From positions 1 to 64,000 of the forward strand of contig JACATO010000990.1 in NCBI GenBank assembly GCA_018389105.1: a stretch of 64,000 nt of DNA, written 5' to 3'. Made by a program: the position numbers and the translations under genes. Origin of the DNA: Nautilus pompilius. Lineage: Eukaryota > Mollusca > Cephalopoda > Nautilida > Nautilidae. The first letter of the stretch is position 1, and each line of letters opens with the position of its first letter. Under the pieces are notes generated by a model, which was not told the origin of the DNA, did not search any database, and saw only the letters and a list, made by a program, of their open reading frames with translations. Shown here in pieces: positions 1 through 11,482 of this stretch.

Positions 1-2159
1 TGAAATGAATGAGAGAGATTGACATTTTTCTGTAAAGATTCTTCTGGATTGGTTTTTGTCGAGTACAGAAAATCAAGGATACGAGATGGAGAATATCGTT
101 AGTGAAAATCTGTTGATGCAAGCCCATGTGGTGCACACAGTAGTGCTCAAAAACACTCCAAAGCCTCTGTCTGTGGCTATGTACATGTTCTGAACATCTG
201 TACAGTAGATTCTTTTGAAAACAGTGTCGCTGTTGAGAATCTCATTGGTCCCCTACAATGATCGGCAGTCTTCTCTTCAGATCTATGTAGGCGGATGGAT
301 GTTAGGACCGAAATGGCTGCTGTAGTGGGTGTCGGATCATTGAAACTGAAATAGTTAATGACAGTAACGAAGATAAACTTACTGAGTCAGCTGGAAGAAT
401 CATCCAAAGGATCAGCCAAGAACTGCTACAGAAGGTTGTGTAGTTTCTCTGTTAATGCATCAGATTATCCAAACCCTTTCCAAGCCAACAAATACTTGCT
501 GACACCATCTCTGTTCAAAAGTCTCCTGTGAAAGTCTTCAGTGAATGAAGACAACTGAAATTTTCATGACTAATAAGGAATTAGAAACATCCATGTTGAA
601 GTGTATGGAAGAATTCATCAATGCCATTATAGCCTAAGAGATTAGAACCTGCCCTGCAAAAGTATCACCAGTGTGTTTTACTTTTAATGTTTCAACATTG
701 GGCCGGTCCCTCCATCAGCCTCAGCCGTCTACTTCACTGTTCACTTGGCCGTCCCTCTCATAATGTATGGTCAGTCGGTCTGTGTAGTGAGGTTTTGAAA
801 TTTGTAGTTTTAGGTTTAAAATAGAACATGATACCAGATGATAAGAACTTTTCAAATAGCAAGGTACCAGACATTTAATTTTTTTTTTGTCTTTTTAAGA
901 TGCAGAACATAGAAATTGTCTCCTAACAAACCAAGAGACCATTTGTCTGACCTCTGTCTTGGTTGAGGTTTACAATGGATTCCTCTGTTTTGTTTTGTTG
1001 TGGTTACAGTCAGTCAAGAAGGGAGTCAAATGACTTTCAAAATCATGCTCACCACAGTAAAGTACATATTCCACCTGGTACAGGGGTTGAACGGAAAGTT
1101 CAGTCAGACTCCTCGTTTGCTTGACATCTGTTGTAATTATCTCTGCCTACACAAAATTCCTTTAGCTGTAATGTGTTTAGTTTATGGGAAAATATTTGAA
1201 AAAGTGTTCTCCACCAGACTTATCCAATATTTACATCTGTTTATATTACTAATACAAAACCTTGAAAATAAACTAAAATTGGAATGAAATAACAAATTAA
1301 TTATATAAAAAGAATGAAAATTAGATTATTATTGATGGTTATTTATAAAGATATTGTGAATTCATAAGATGTTAGGCCACAAATAAGCAAACAGTAAATT
1401 ATTAAGCGGTCCTTCTAATTGTTATTTGAAAAATATTTTTTAAAATGATGATTTTTCAAATCTGTGATGGCAAAAATAATACATTTCGTACAAAAAATAG
1501 CCAAGAGTTAGTGGTGCTGAACAACAGTAAATTATAGAACAAGGGATAGCAGATGATATAGGGAGTTATTTTCAGGGGTGGTAAAGTCAATTACTGTGGA
1601 CAGGTTTTAAGATCTTGGAACAAACACTATCCAGGAATAGGCGAGATTAACATTTCGTAACACAGAAGTTATATCATGTCTGCATCACAGATCCAATTAG
1701 ATTTCCATCTTCAAGGGAAAATGGATGCAGATGTTGATCATGCACATCTTATTGTTACAGTTCTATAATGAAGGATATGCAAGTTGATTCAGAAGTTGCA
1801 AAAAAACAAAAGTGTAGATAAATGATGTAACATAGGAGAATGGCTGCAGCCAGTCTGACAGATTCTGATGACACTATGTTCAATTAGACTCTGGACCAAG
1901 GTTCATAAATTGTATCTCTCCCTCTGTTCACCTATTTGTTTCTTGATTTTGGATATAATAGGCTGATCTCTGGACTCAACAGATATTCTATTTTATATCT
2001 TCCTTCTAGTTGTTGTCATATTATCTTAGCCCTGCACCAGGTGCCAACACAATTTATAGGTGATCTTAAATGTGTATTACTAACAGATGTTTTTCATTTA
2101 AATAAATCTCTCTTGCACACCTGATTTAAGAGAGACATAGGTTACAACAAAAGCACTTG
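1..2159. other. Noncoding stretch, no supported gene
   Basis: I see no convincing coding region on either strand. Short open frames exist, the longest about 95 codons near 1000-1287, but they have neither recognisable motifs nor sensible splice boundaries. The first 650 bases have a more balanced composition than the AT-rich DNA after 1300 and could be a very old relic of something coding, but I could not identify it. Confidence 0.5.
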
Positions 2160-2189
2160 AAAATTTCACCCGTAAAGGTGAGAAATTTT
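2160..2189. repeat. Small hairpin (inverted repeat)
   Basis: AAAATTTCACC is followed by a six-base loop CGTAAA and then GGTGAGAAATTTT, giving an 11-bp stem with a two-base bulge. It ends about 60 bases before the conserved dispersed repeat at 2252. The second copy of that repeat near 56868 has no matching hairpin in front of it. Function unknown. Confidence 0.6.
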
Positions 2190-2251
2190 ATTTTCAGTCA
2201 GAAATCTTTTATAATAGGAAACAGTGAACCAATCAGTCACTATTCATCACA

Positions 2252-2774
2252 AAATGGTCAGGGCCTATGATGTAAAGCATGTCTGTAAGTCAAAGGTGGT
2301 TTGTGTTTGCTGTACCTAGTGACCGAGCCACTGGTTGAGTAGGAAAGGTGTTCAGTGGAGATCTGTAGACAGCTTTAACTTCTTAAATCTAGGCAAACTG
2401 AACACAAGTCGGCGAGTAGCATTCTACAGAATGGTGACCTGATGTTCTGAGCTAGAAAAACTTTCTGACGGTTGGACAGCGCAATACCTGAAATATTATG
2501 GGCAGATGAGAACAAGATTGAAAAGTGGGCATTTACTATAAATTATACATTTGGGTGAGCAGCGTGAAAGCTGACACTCGCTTGACTGAAACAGTCGGAC
2601 CGCAGTTTGCTTCTCCATTCTGAGAGATGTCAGTGTAGAGTGAGCAGGTGAACATAGTGTACCCTGATCTTACTTCTGCCTATGACCACCAACACCATTT
2701 ATCAAAATTCTGACCACACCTTTATACAGCTGGTGCCATAGTGGAACAGGTGTGTTTAAAATGTTCTCTACACG
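2252..2774 (+). repeat. Conserved dispersed repeat, copy 1
   Basis: About 520 bases that reappear at 56868-57398 in the same orientation, starting with AAATGGTCAGG and ending abruptly with TTCTCTACACG in both. The two copies differ by scattered substitutions, a block of about 17 extra bases in copy 2 (after GGGCAGATGG) and a shorter tract near GCTTGA. Neither copy holds a long open frame shared by both, so I do not call it coding. In both places it lies upstream of a TRIM-like gene, so it is part of a larger duplication, although it looks better conserved than the TRIM body beside it. Confidence 0.9.
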
Positions 2775-4159
2775 ACCAGTGCATTCATTTACTTTTCAAA
2801 ATGTTGGTGGTGTTCATCACCATTTGGACTTGGTGATGTATAAAAGTCTCTCTCTCTCCAACAAAACATCATCACGGGGCCTTTGTTCAGCTGAGGAAAT
2901 GTGCATTTAATATATTTGGTTATTTTCTATCTTTGTTGGTAAGTTAACTAATATATTAGAATTTTTTTACTGCATTATATAAATAGAAGATAATCAAACT
3001 CGGTCAGTTTACCAGGGTAAATTTAAAAATTTTAAAATACACCACTTGAAGCATTTGTATATTTTTATGTTTTGGAGTTACCTCCCATGTCGCTGGTTCT
3101 GCAGGAATGTGGCGGCAACACCAAATACAGCTATCCCATAAGTCCCTGTCAACAGACAGAAGCCACTTTGAATAGATCTCACAGCATCATCATCCCACCG
3201 CTGAATCATTTCCCCGGATCTCCGCCAGTATTCTTCCAGGTTTACTGTCACCAACAAAATATCAACTCCTCTATTCTGGACAAATAAATAGTACAATGTT
3301 TCTATAATTCTGTTAATAATTAAAATATTTAGGTCAAAATTTACTACTGAATAATGACCATCAATGCTTAACATCCTAATTATTCATTAATTACATTTAT
3401 TCAGCCAGACAATGGCACTTCAGTATAAAATCCGATCACAAAGTTCCAGGTGAAAAAACAATCCAACTCCTCATCATCTGATCATCAGACCCATGTTTTC
3501 ATTCCCTTTATTTTAATTTTATCATAACATTCAGACCCTTAATCTGGATAAAACAGCAGAACTCAATTTGGGTAATTGTTCTTGTTACATTGAATTTATA
3601 TAATACACATTTAAAACCTGGGCTTGTAGGGTTATAAACGGGCACTTATGAGATATGGGAGGGATTAACACACAACCGTAACCTTAACACTAAAAGTGGG
3701 CAAATTCGAAAGACGATGACATCTGGCCATAACTGATGGTACAATTACAAGCTGACTGTTTACCTGTCCTGTTTTTACATTATTATTGTTGTCGTCATCA
3801 TGGTGAGGATCATTGTTCAGTCAGTCAGCAGTAGCTCAAACAGAGAGAAGTGAGCTACCTTTATTTCTCTCAACTTGCAGTAGTTTTGTAGCACCATTAA
3901 GACAACATTTTTCTCTCTCACTTTATATCCACAATGACAACAAAGTATTAGAAAAGCCATGTTTTAATAACAGAACAGAATTCTGTAGGTCATCACCCTC
4001 CCTCTCTTGAGTAATAACTATTCTTGGCAAAGACAACACTGAGGATATCCGTGTCTCTTTGGTCTCCATGGCTACTCAGCGAGATGTGCTCCTTACATAC
4101 AGGGAAATACCGAATACCAAAGATGGGCTACACTACTAGTACAACAAACATACAGGTAT
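2775..4159. other. Intervening noncoding DNA present only in copy 1
   Basis: In the other copy of the duplication the repeat and the TRIM 5' flank are only about 150 bases apart; here they are separated by about 1.4 kb. The segment is AT-rich with a short TC run near 2850 and a GTTACCTCCC motif near 3075, but I find no terminal repeats that would identify it as one inserted element. Confidence 0.4.
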
Positions 4160-5810
4160 ATAATAGCTTCATACAACGAAGAGACAGCTATAATTTAAAA
4201 TTATCCATATCTTCCTCTCTCCGTGTAAGAATATTTTTTTTTAAAATTCATCTAGAATTTATTCAGACCATGTAAATCTAACACTTGATTAAAAACAATA
4301 TTAGTTATCTCCCTTACACACACACAAGTAGGGGTGAACAATGTCGTCAATCAACGTGTAACTGTTTATGAAAAAATCTTTCAGAGTTGAAGATTCTGAT
4401 TGATATCACTCAGACTGATGGAGAACAGTGATGGCTGCCATATACAGAGAAGTTCAAGGAACCCAAAACTCTGCTCTGTCTCCATTTCTGCTGCTGATCC
4501 AGTCAACAACACATTGACATCGAGCAGATGAAGTCCAGCCAGCAGCCATTGGACTCCTTCCCCTGTCCAACCTGCAGGAAGGGAAACAAAACCACAAGCC
4601 TGGGGGCCATTGATGTGGAAGGTTCATATAGGAGTGAGTGAGTGGTCCAAGGATGAGATCATTATTACTTGGTGAGGATGATTTGCATTCATGGCTCAGA
4701 GGAATAAGAAGAGTGGAGAGAGAAGAGATTGTGGAGTCTGTACCAAGAACAGGAGAGAATTAATCTGTTCATACCTTACCTGGGGTGGTGTTGGTTGTTG
4801 TAACCCTGGATGGTCAGCTGTTGTCCTCTATTGACCTCATCAAGGGGGGGGGAGATATTCTGGTCTCCTGGTTATTTATTCTGCTGGGGTGATGGAAATG
4901 TCCTGGTGTCTGAGTGTTGAAATCTGACTTGTCTTTATGTCCACAGAAGAGGAAAAATTTTACCTACCAGTGAAGGTCACACCCTTACTGAACTACCCCC
5001 CCCCCCAGGATGTCACTGTGAAGAGGGCCAGGTGACCAGGAGCTGAGTATACCAACTGACAGACACCAGTTCTGTGCCTGAACTTTGGTCCAGTGTTGGC
5101 TTAAATAGGGACAGACAGGGTGACAGTTTACAAGGTGTACAACTGAAGGTGATAAATAATCTCCTCCTCAAGAAAACACCTTGTCTACCCATCCTTTTAT
5201 CTCTGATATTTCAATTCATGAAATTTCATGAATTTAATCTATATTCAGTAAGAATAATGACTTGTTGTCTCCCCTTAGAATAGACTTGATGTATGTAAAG
5301 TTACCATAGAAACAAAATTTTAATAGATGATGATGTGTGCTGCAGTTGCTATGGTGATTGGTTATTTTTGGCTTCAAGGAGAAGTACACTTACTTTGTTT
5401 TAGCTGACATCTGAATGATGTTTTTCTCTATTTATTCATTGGACTGTAAAAAATTAAAGAAAGAAAATCAATTTTTCCCAGTGTAGTCAGTTACTTTTTG
5501 ATGTATTGTAGTTTGTTAATATTACAACAAGATGATGTTATTATAATTGTTGGCTTGGGGAAGATTTTAATTGATATATTATCATCATTTAATATTATTA
5601 CATGTTTTTATTATTAAGAACTGTTCTACTGTTGCCATTAGTAACGGGTCTTAATTTTGGGAGATGCTGATCATCTCTTGGCTAAAAATGTGAGGACGGA
5701 CTTTTTGTTTTGTTTCTTTTCTTTTGTTGATCTTTTTCTGAACATTAAAAAATTGTTTTTTCTTCCCTTTCTCTTCTAGTCTGTCTCTGAATTCCCTAAA
5801 AATTCAGACG
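4160..5810 (+). pseudogene. Decayed, internally deleted copy of the TRIM-NHL-like gene
   Basis: This segment aligns in order with 57540-59915. The shared 5' flank includes ATTCATCTAGAATTTATTC-like sequence and AGTTATCTCCCTTACAC. A RING-like stretch (about 4450-4600) reads EKFKEPKTLLCLHF, then HIDIE, then FPCPTCRKGNKT, with frameshifts and stops. The alignment then jumps: about 800 bases matching 58190-59000 (B-box and coiled coil) are missing. It resumes at GGAAGGTTCATATAGGA (about 4618) and includes the propeller segment GATGGTCAGCTGTTGTCC (about 4808) and its 3' flank to about 5805 (GTCTGTCTCTGAATTCC against GTCTGTCTCCGGATTCC). It cannot encode a working protein. I infer a decayed paralogue from segmental duplication rather than a retrocopy, because upstream and downstream noncoding flanks are shared too. 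Confidence 0.85.
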
Positions 5811-7218
5811 ACGTTGAGTTAATGCCAGATTTAGTGAACTACTTGATTTACCCTCCTACAATCACATGGTTCTCCAGAATTAGATAATCATTATCTATAC
5901 TTATATAAAACAGAATCTTTGGTTGATATTCTATAATTCAAAATTTACAAAAAGAAATCTCAAATATTGATGGAAAATTATGGAAAATTTCTTTCAAGTA
6001 AAAATAATTTTCCTCAAGTTCCACGAACTGGCTCAGCCCCCTGGGCCTGTGCATTAATTCACCACTGCATAAACAGCCACATACCTGAAATATGTAGATT
6101 TCAGTCAGGTTCATTTATTTATGAAGTTGGTAAACTAGTAAGGAATTGCACCACATATAAGTTACCAATCATTCTAATTAGATAGTTACTTCATCATTTT
6201 AAATACATACAACCCACAACATCCTATTTGTAAATCTGTTAATGTTATGGTTTATTTATTAAATGTTCTAATAATTATGCAGAAAGAATTTTGGTTTTGT
6301 AGCCACAGTAATTTGTTTTATGATTTAAAAAGTAAATTGACTAGAAATAGCCTTTCTAAAGTTTGTAGAAGTATTTTTCTTATTTTTTATGTAAATGTAT
6401 TTAAAAGGTGAATAGCCAAGTTCCGAACAACAACAGGTATCACTTGAGGGCAAATTAATGGTGGTGGGTGATCAATGGTATTAATAAGATACATGCATAC
6501 TGATGTTTAACATTGGTGTGTCTCCTCCTGTGACTAAGCACGACTCTTCCATGAACTCTCCTGCGTTAATTTCAGTACCACAATAAGAAATAGAAGTTTG
6601 AACTTTGTCTTTTCATTTATTTATTACCATTTGTAAATACTTGATTCATGTCAAAAGCTCAGTGAAAGAGGATAAGTTGCCATGTGCACAAAGGAAGAGA
6701 AGGTGGGTAATAATGTTACTATGTGCCTGTGACCAATATGAGCAAACAGCTACCATAATGGTAAAAGCCTTTCACCAGACTCATTTGGAAGCTATGAATG
6801 TACAGTATTAACAATTTTCCCAATGGTAAGAGATGATCCACAATGAAGCTGAAATTACTATCACCTGAGAAACATTCTCTGCACCTCATCAGCAATGTCA
6901 CTTATTTTAACAAATAAAACAATGGACTCCACGATTGTCACGAATTAAGGATAGTAGCTAAACAGGGGGAGGGCAATCAGGGAAGCTGCCCTGTGCACAG
7001 TTTATATGGTGGGGAGCAACAAACTGCTTAGCAGTCTTAAAAATTTAGAAAATTGTGCAGAATTAAAGTAAAGAAAAGGGGTAGTTAATACAACACTTTC
7101 AAGCTGACTTGTGAACGGTCTGCAAAATGTCCCAAGAGTTTATTAACCAGTTACTACAATCTCTCAAACCGACTGATGTAAAACCTCTGACTGACTGACC
7201 GACTGACACACACCCACC
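5811..7218. other. AT-rich noncoding DNA
   Basis: No supported gene. Several open frames of 60-72 codons occur by chance on both strands but have no motif or splice context. Confidence 0.5.
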
Positions 7219-7405
7219 CGCAGAAATGTGTCCTACCAGCGAAACACCTCTGCACACATCTAACTCTACCAGTAGCCGTGGCCTCGTATGAACGAAGCTT
7301 CAGCTGGGTTAATGAAAACCCACCTCGGGTCAACCGAGAGCCAGGAATCTCCTCCACTGAGCTTCACATACTGAAGGATACAGAGAACCAACCAATCTGC
7401 TAAGT
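7219..7405 (+). mobile_element. Relic of a hAT transposase C-terminal dimerisation domain
   Basis: The plus strand translates to LTLPVAVASYERSFSWVNEN, closely resembling the conserved core of hAT dimerisation domains (L-P-V-S-V-A-S-x-E-R-S-F-S), here with Tyr before the conserved Glu. The following residues, including a stretch near SSTELHIL, fit the helix after that core loosely, and the frame stops at about 7405. Nothing upstream could be assigned to the rest of a transposase and no termini were recognised. It is a fossil fragment, unrelated in detail to the better-preserved hAT elements at 33009-35328 and 60052-63607. Confidence 0.45.
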
Positions 7406-8299
7406 TCAAGGTTGATTTTTAATGATGTATAGTTCTTGATGCTGCTGTCTCACACGAAGTTAGAAACCTGTTTATCTACCATTTATTTAGTGTATAAACA
7501 GTAATCCACCCGGAAATGTTCTCAAGGGAGACGAATTCCTTTGACGCCTTCTGTACAGCAGATTTTTCCAAAAGTCAAAACAATTTAACCAACCACAGTC
7601 GGTAAATGTTTAAGGGGCTGGCGGGGCAGTCCCAGATTCAGGGGAGGAATGGCAGGTGTGGTTTCTCGGCAGTGATTAATCCAGGGTCGACCAGGGGTCA
7701 CAACCCCAGCAGAAACTCAGCACTGACTCAAGTTTCTTCTCATCTTTCTGTAGCAGGAGGACGGTTGGCATCAGCCTCGACCTCACACAGGGGGCTGCAT
7801 GAAAGAGATGATGATTCATGGGGTGTATCCCCTTAATCCGCCTTCATAAACAGCAGCAGTCGATCTGCCGTGGACATCACATGACCGGAGCCACGTCTGC
7901 TTTACTGACGGGTCAAGGTTTAGCCTTCAGTGCTGTTCCTGGCACACACCAGCACAGAGGGGAGCTGGAACATGCGACTGGCCCACAGACATCACAGGAA
8001 GGACCACTAAGGTGGAGGGGGTCTGAGCACAGACATCATTATTGGGTGGGTGCATGTACTCCATGGAGTACCAAATGCCGGACAGGACTAATCCAATGGA
8101 CGATAAGAATTATCCACAGGGGCCACACGTAACTGACCGATGTCTTCATGACCGATCCATCCATTACCTGGATGATGGGGCCAGGATAATCGCTACTGGA
8201 TATGTACGAACAACGAAATGTCGCCTACAGACCGACGACCACAAACAACAATTGACAAATGGCGGCGGTCTTTTCTAAATAATTGAAGAGCAGTGAAAA

Positions 8300-8720
8300 C
8301 TTACAACAGGGCGTCCGACATCTTGTCAAAAGAAGAAGAAAACCGCATCCGGGCTGTGAAAGCTGGGAGAAATGTCGGCTACTGAGGACAGCCCGGCTTC
8401 TCTTCTATCCGCTGCCAGCTTTCCCGCCTTAGCACCAGGACCCGGTCGTCTGCTGGCTTCAGTTTCCCTCCTCTCCTGGCGGGTCGCGCTCTGATTGGTC
8501 CGTCCTGGTTAGCCACGCCCTCATATCCGCTCGTCTTGCCGCAGTTCGCCAAAGTAGCGGGACGCGCGGCTGTACACGTAATTTGAACAAACGCAGGGGG
8601 GATAACTCCATGTTGCTGCTGAGAATGAGAGGAGGACAACGGTGTGGTCACGGAACTCGCTTGTGATGGGGCATCCCCAAGGTAAGGGGTTAATTTTGTT
8701 TGCATAGAAACTGTCAGATT
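8300..8720. promoter_or_regulatory. GC-rich island, possible promoter and first exon on the plus strand
   Basis: This is a sharp GC- and CpG-rich block in AT-rich surroundings, open on several frames of both strands, which is usual for CpG islands and not evidence of coding. On the plus strand an ATG at 8666 starts a five-codon segment (MGHPQ) that runs into a strong splice donor (CCAAG followed by GTAAGG at 8682). That is the layout of a 5' UTR plus short first coding exon, but no downstream exon could be linked to it. The minus-strand frame at 8379-8705 is probably a composition artefact. Confidence 0.3.
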
Positions 8721-9424
8721 CTATCGCTCTCCGTATCTTTGAGTGTACATTCTACATCCAGTCTGGATAACCGCCTGTTGATACTGGTAGTGATGCCAGA
8801 CAAGGACTCTGACCGGGAACAGACGGAGACCGAATCGGTGGCTGAGGTGTACATCTGACCGGAAAACCGGTTAATCCGGTCAAACACACGAACGAGAAAT
8901 TACCCGGACGGAGAACAGACTACAATGAAACCATTAAAGGGTCTTGCACCCAGTTTGCTGCTGCGTCTGGTGATTCCTGATTTTATTAAAATTTATCCTA
9001 AATTGAATTATAATTTAAAGATGAATTGTATGATATTGAACCGTGATTTACTCCGATTTATTGGATGTTGTGAGAGGAAGTCATTTTAGCGTCTACCAAG
9101 CTGAGTGTATGTGATGTGAATTTCCTCTATTCACTGACGGGTTGGCCATATTACCTCCACTGCTTCATCTTGTGGTATTTACTGATGTGTTTATCTGATT
9201 TAATGGTCCATTTATGTTACCCTGTTTACTGTTTGTTTTACTTTATTGTTTATTTATTGCATTGTATCAGAACCAGTTGTTTTTCTGTTTACTCGATTGT
9301 TTTGTTGTTAACAAAATCTGCTTCCTCGCTGTTTCAGTAAATACTGACGATGTAGACAAAGGAGCTGAGCGCATAGAGTTTCCTGCATTCCGCCTGATAG
9401 TATAAATAAGTACCCATTGAGCCA
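8721..9424. other. Noncoding, T-rich on the plus strand
   Basis: No supported gene. Two overlapping hydrophobic open frames (9116-9340 and 9214-9405) arise from T-rich sequence and look like chance. Confidence 0.5.
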
Positions 9425-9502
9425 GTTACCTCCCCTGCGGCAGGTAGCTCGGGGCTCTCTCTCTTGAGAAGTCCTGCCGCAAACTGAATATTACGGAGGT
9501 AC
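9425..9502. repeat. Foldback: nested inverted repeat
   Basis: An outer pair TACCTCC / GGAGGTA (near 9427-9433 and 9495-9501) encloses an inner perfect nine-base stem TGCGGCAGG / CCTGCCGCA (9436-9444 and 9473-9481) with a loop of about 28 bases. The outer arm overlaps the GTTACCTCCC motif found at several other places in this window. It could be a tiny terminal-inverted-repeat element or a structured RNA; I cannot decide. Confidence 0.6.
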
Positions 9503-11390
9503 AACAAATTTTATTAATGTGTAACTGAAAGTTTTAATTTCAGTTATTTTCATCGATGATTTATAAATATGATTCCGTCGGTAATTTTATCTAAATATCT
9601 ATTGTGGTGACAGGGGGGGGGGGAGTGCGTTCAGATGTATGCAAGTGTGCAGCAAAATCTAGCATTACTGTTTGTTTATTCTGAAAAGTAACGGATTTCT
9701 CCTGTGGTGATGCACGGATTACCTCCCTTAATTACAAACTGAAGCAAAAGCAGGAATATGAATTTATATTTATTTGTAGACCTGTAAAACTGATGATGTT
9801 GGTCGAGAACAATATTAGAATTTTTTATCGAAACTGTTTTTAGGCGAAATTCTGAGGTGATCAGGGTGTAAGAAGAAATTTGTTTTTATTATGGTATAGG
9901 GGAGACAACTCCTTTAAACGTGCAAATTTTGACAGTTATTGACTTATAGGAAATAAATTCTTGCTTTTGATCTTCATAGATTCGATCCTTCATTTTCAAA
10001 AGCTTATACAGATATAGAACGACAGAGAGCACAGGCATTCCGAATTACTGGATATTAATAGCTAATGTTATATTACTTGTGGCGTAAACTCCATATAAGT
10101 TAACCAATATGAAATACAGGCGGTTAATAAAGCAAGAATCACCTTAAAGCGACATCAGCCAAATGTTTTGTTTGTATCGATGCCCAGTCAGCTGGAGGTC
10201 ACAGTCGAAGTTTATTTCAAATTGGACAAAAAAGTAAAGAAAATTACCAATCATGTTAAACTAATAATATTAATAATAATAATGCAAAACTATTTCAAAA
10301 GCAGGGAAATTGTGTCCGAACACAAGAGAATACAAATCGCGCATCATCGGCGAAATATTCCCTGTTTTCTTTCAACACAAAAAGAATTTCACCACTGCAC
10401 AAAACAGTGGACCGTGTCTACAGATCACGTGATACGAGCAAGTAACTGGGCTATTTCCGCTCGCTCCAGTCAGAGTAAAGCTGTTGATGGGCTCACCAAC
10501 TGTGACATGTATTTCTAATGTTGTTATTGGGACTATGAGAATCCATGAGGATGGCGAGAAATATCACAGGCACAGAACGAGCAGAGAACCGTTTAGTCCC
10601 AATTACATCTGCTGCATAAGGACAAAAACAGACTTCCTACTATGGCAGAATATTCCCCCAAAATTCATCCCTCTCTCTCTCTCTCTCTTTTTTCTTATTT
10701 CCTCAAACCTACTTTCATTTACTAAAATCAACAGATGAACAAATTGGGCAACACGATAACTTAACACTGAAGAAAATTTATCTTCACTTCATCTTTCAGA
10801 ACCTCATCCTGGATCTTTTATGCCACCTTATCGTTTATTAAAGCGATTACAGAACTAGAACCATGAATTTCCTGTCCTCTGACATTTGTTTACTTTGGGT
10901 GGAAGAAAACCAACCCTGTACCTAATTGCCACGAGTCAATTAGAAATCAAATGGAGATATTTCAGTAGACTGTGCAATTGTGAGTAATGGAGTAATATAA
11001 TTCTCATTATCTGTTATTTTAGTACTATATAAGTTTTTCAAACTAAAAACTGGTAATTTAAACAAAATTCACATCTTTCCTAATAAAAATCACCCCACAA
11101 ATCTGAAGACCTACAGCTACACAGTCATATTGTTGTCAGACATCTTGGCAGAAAACTGTTACAGTACCGTGATGTCACGTGACTGTTCCCCACCGATCCT
11201 GTATGAGATTTCTGCACTCAGTTATGCACTGATTCAGGGAACTTTAAGTATGGCGATCTTTCAACAGCATCAAGTTTTGCTCTATTATTATTTTTTTGGA
11301 AAGTGCTGGACTGGCGCCGTTGTTGACTGTAGACTGTAGAGTCTAAAAAGTATGGCGCTCGTTTCTCTGCGGAAGCACGAGTGAGAGGCA
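9503..11390. other. AT-rich noncoding DNA with a G run and TC microsatellite
   Basis: No supported gene. It contains an 11-base G homopolymer at 9613-9623, another GATTACCTCCCTTAAT motif near 9718 and a (TC)n tract near 10670-10688. The open frame of about 116 codons at 10168-10518 shows no family features. Confidence 0.45.
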
Positions 11391-11482
11391 TTCTGGGATA
11401 TTGTGCGCCAGCTACTGTGGTGGTAATCTGCAGCTTCACGTTTCAAGAGTCAGCCATCAGTTAGGATGGAGCAGCGAGCAAA
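11391..11482 (+). promoter_or_regulatory. Possible 5' UTR and first coding exon
   Basis: A GC-richer stretch ends with ATGGAGCAGCGAGCAAA at 11466, immediately followed by a good splice donor GTAAGA at 11483. This would encode MEQRA plus two bases of the next codon. It is the nearest plus-strand candidate start upstream of the GDAP1-like exons at 15953 and 17047. It could be their first exon, but the exons for the N-terminal GST domain that should lie between were not found. Treat as speculative. Confidence 0.3.

Noticed and set aside
8379-8705. 108-codon minus-strand open frame
   Set aside because: Lies in a CpG-rich block open in many frames, no motif, and overlaps a plausible plus-strand first exon.
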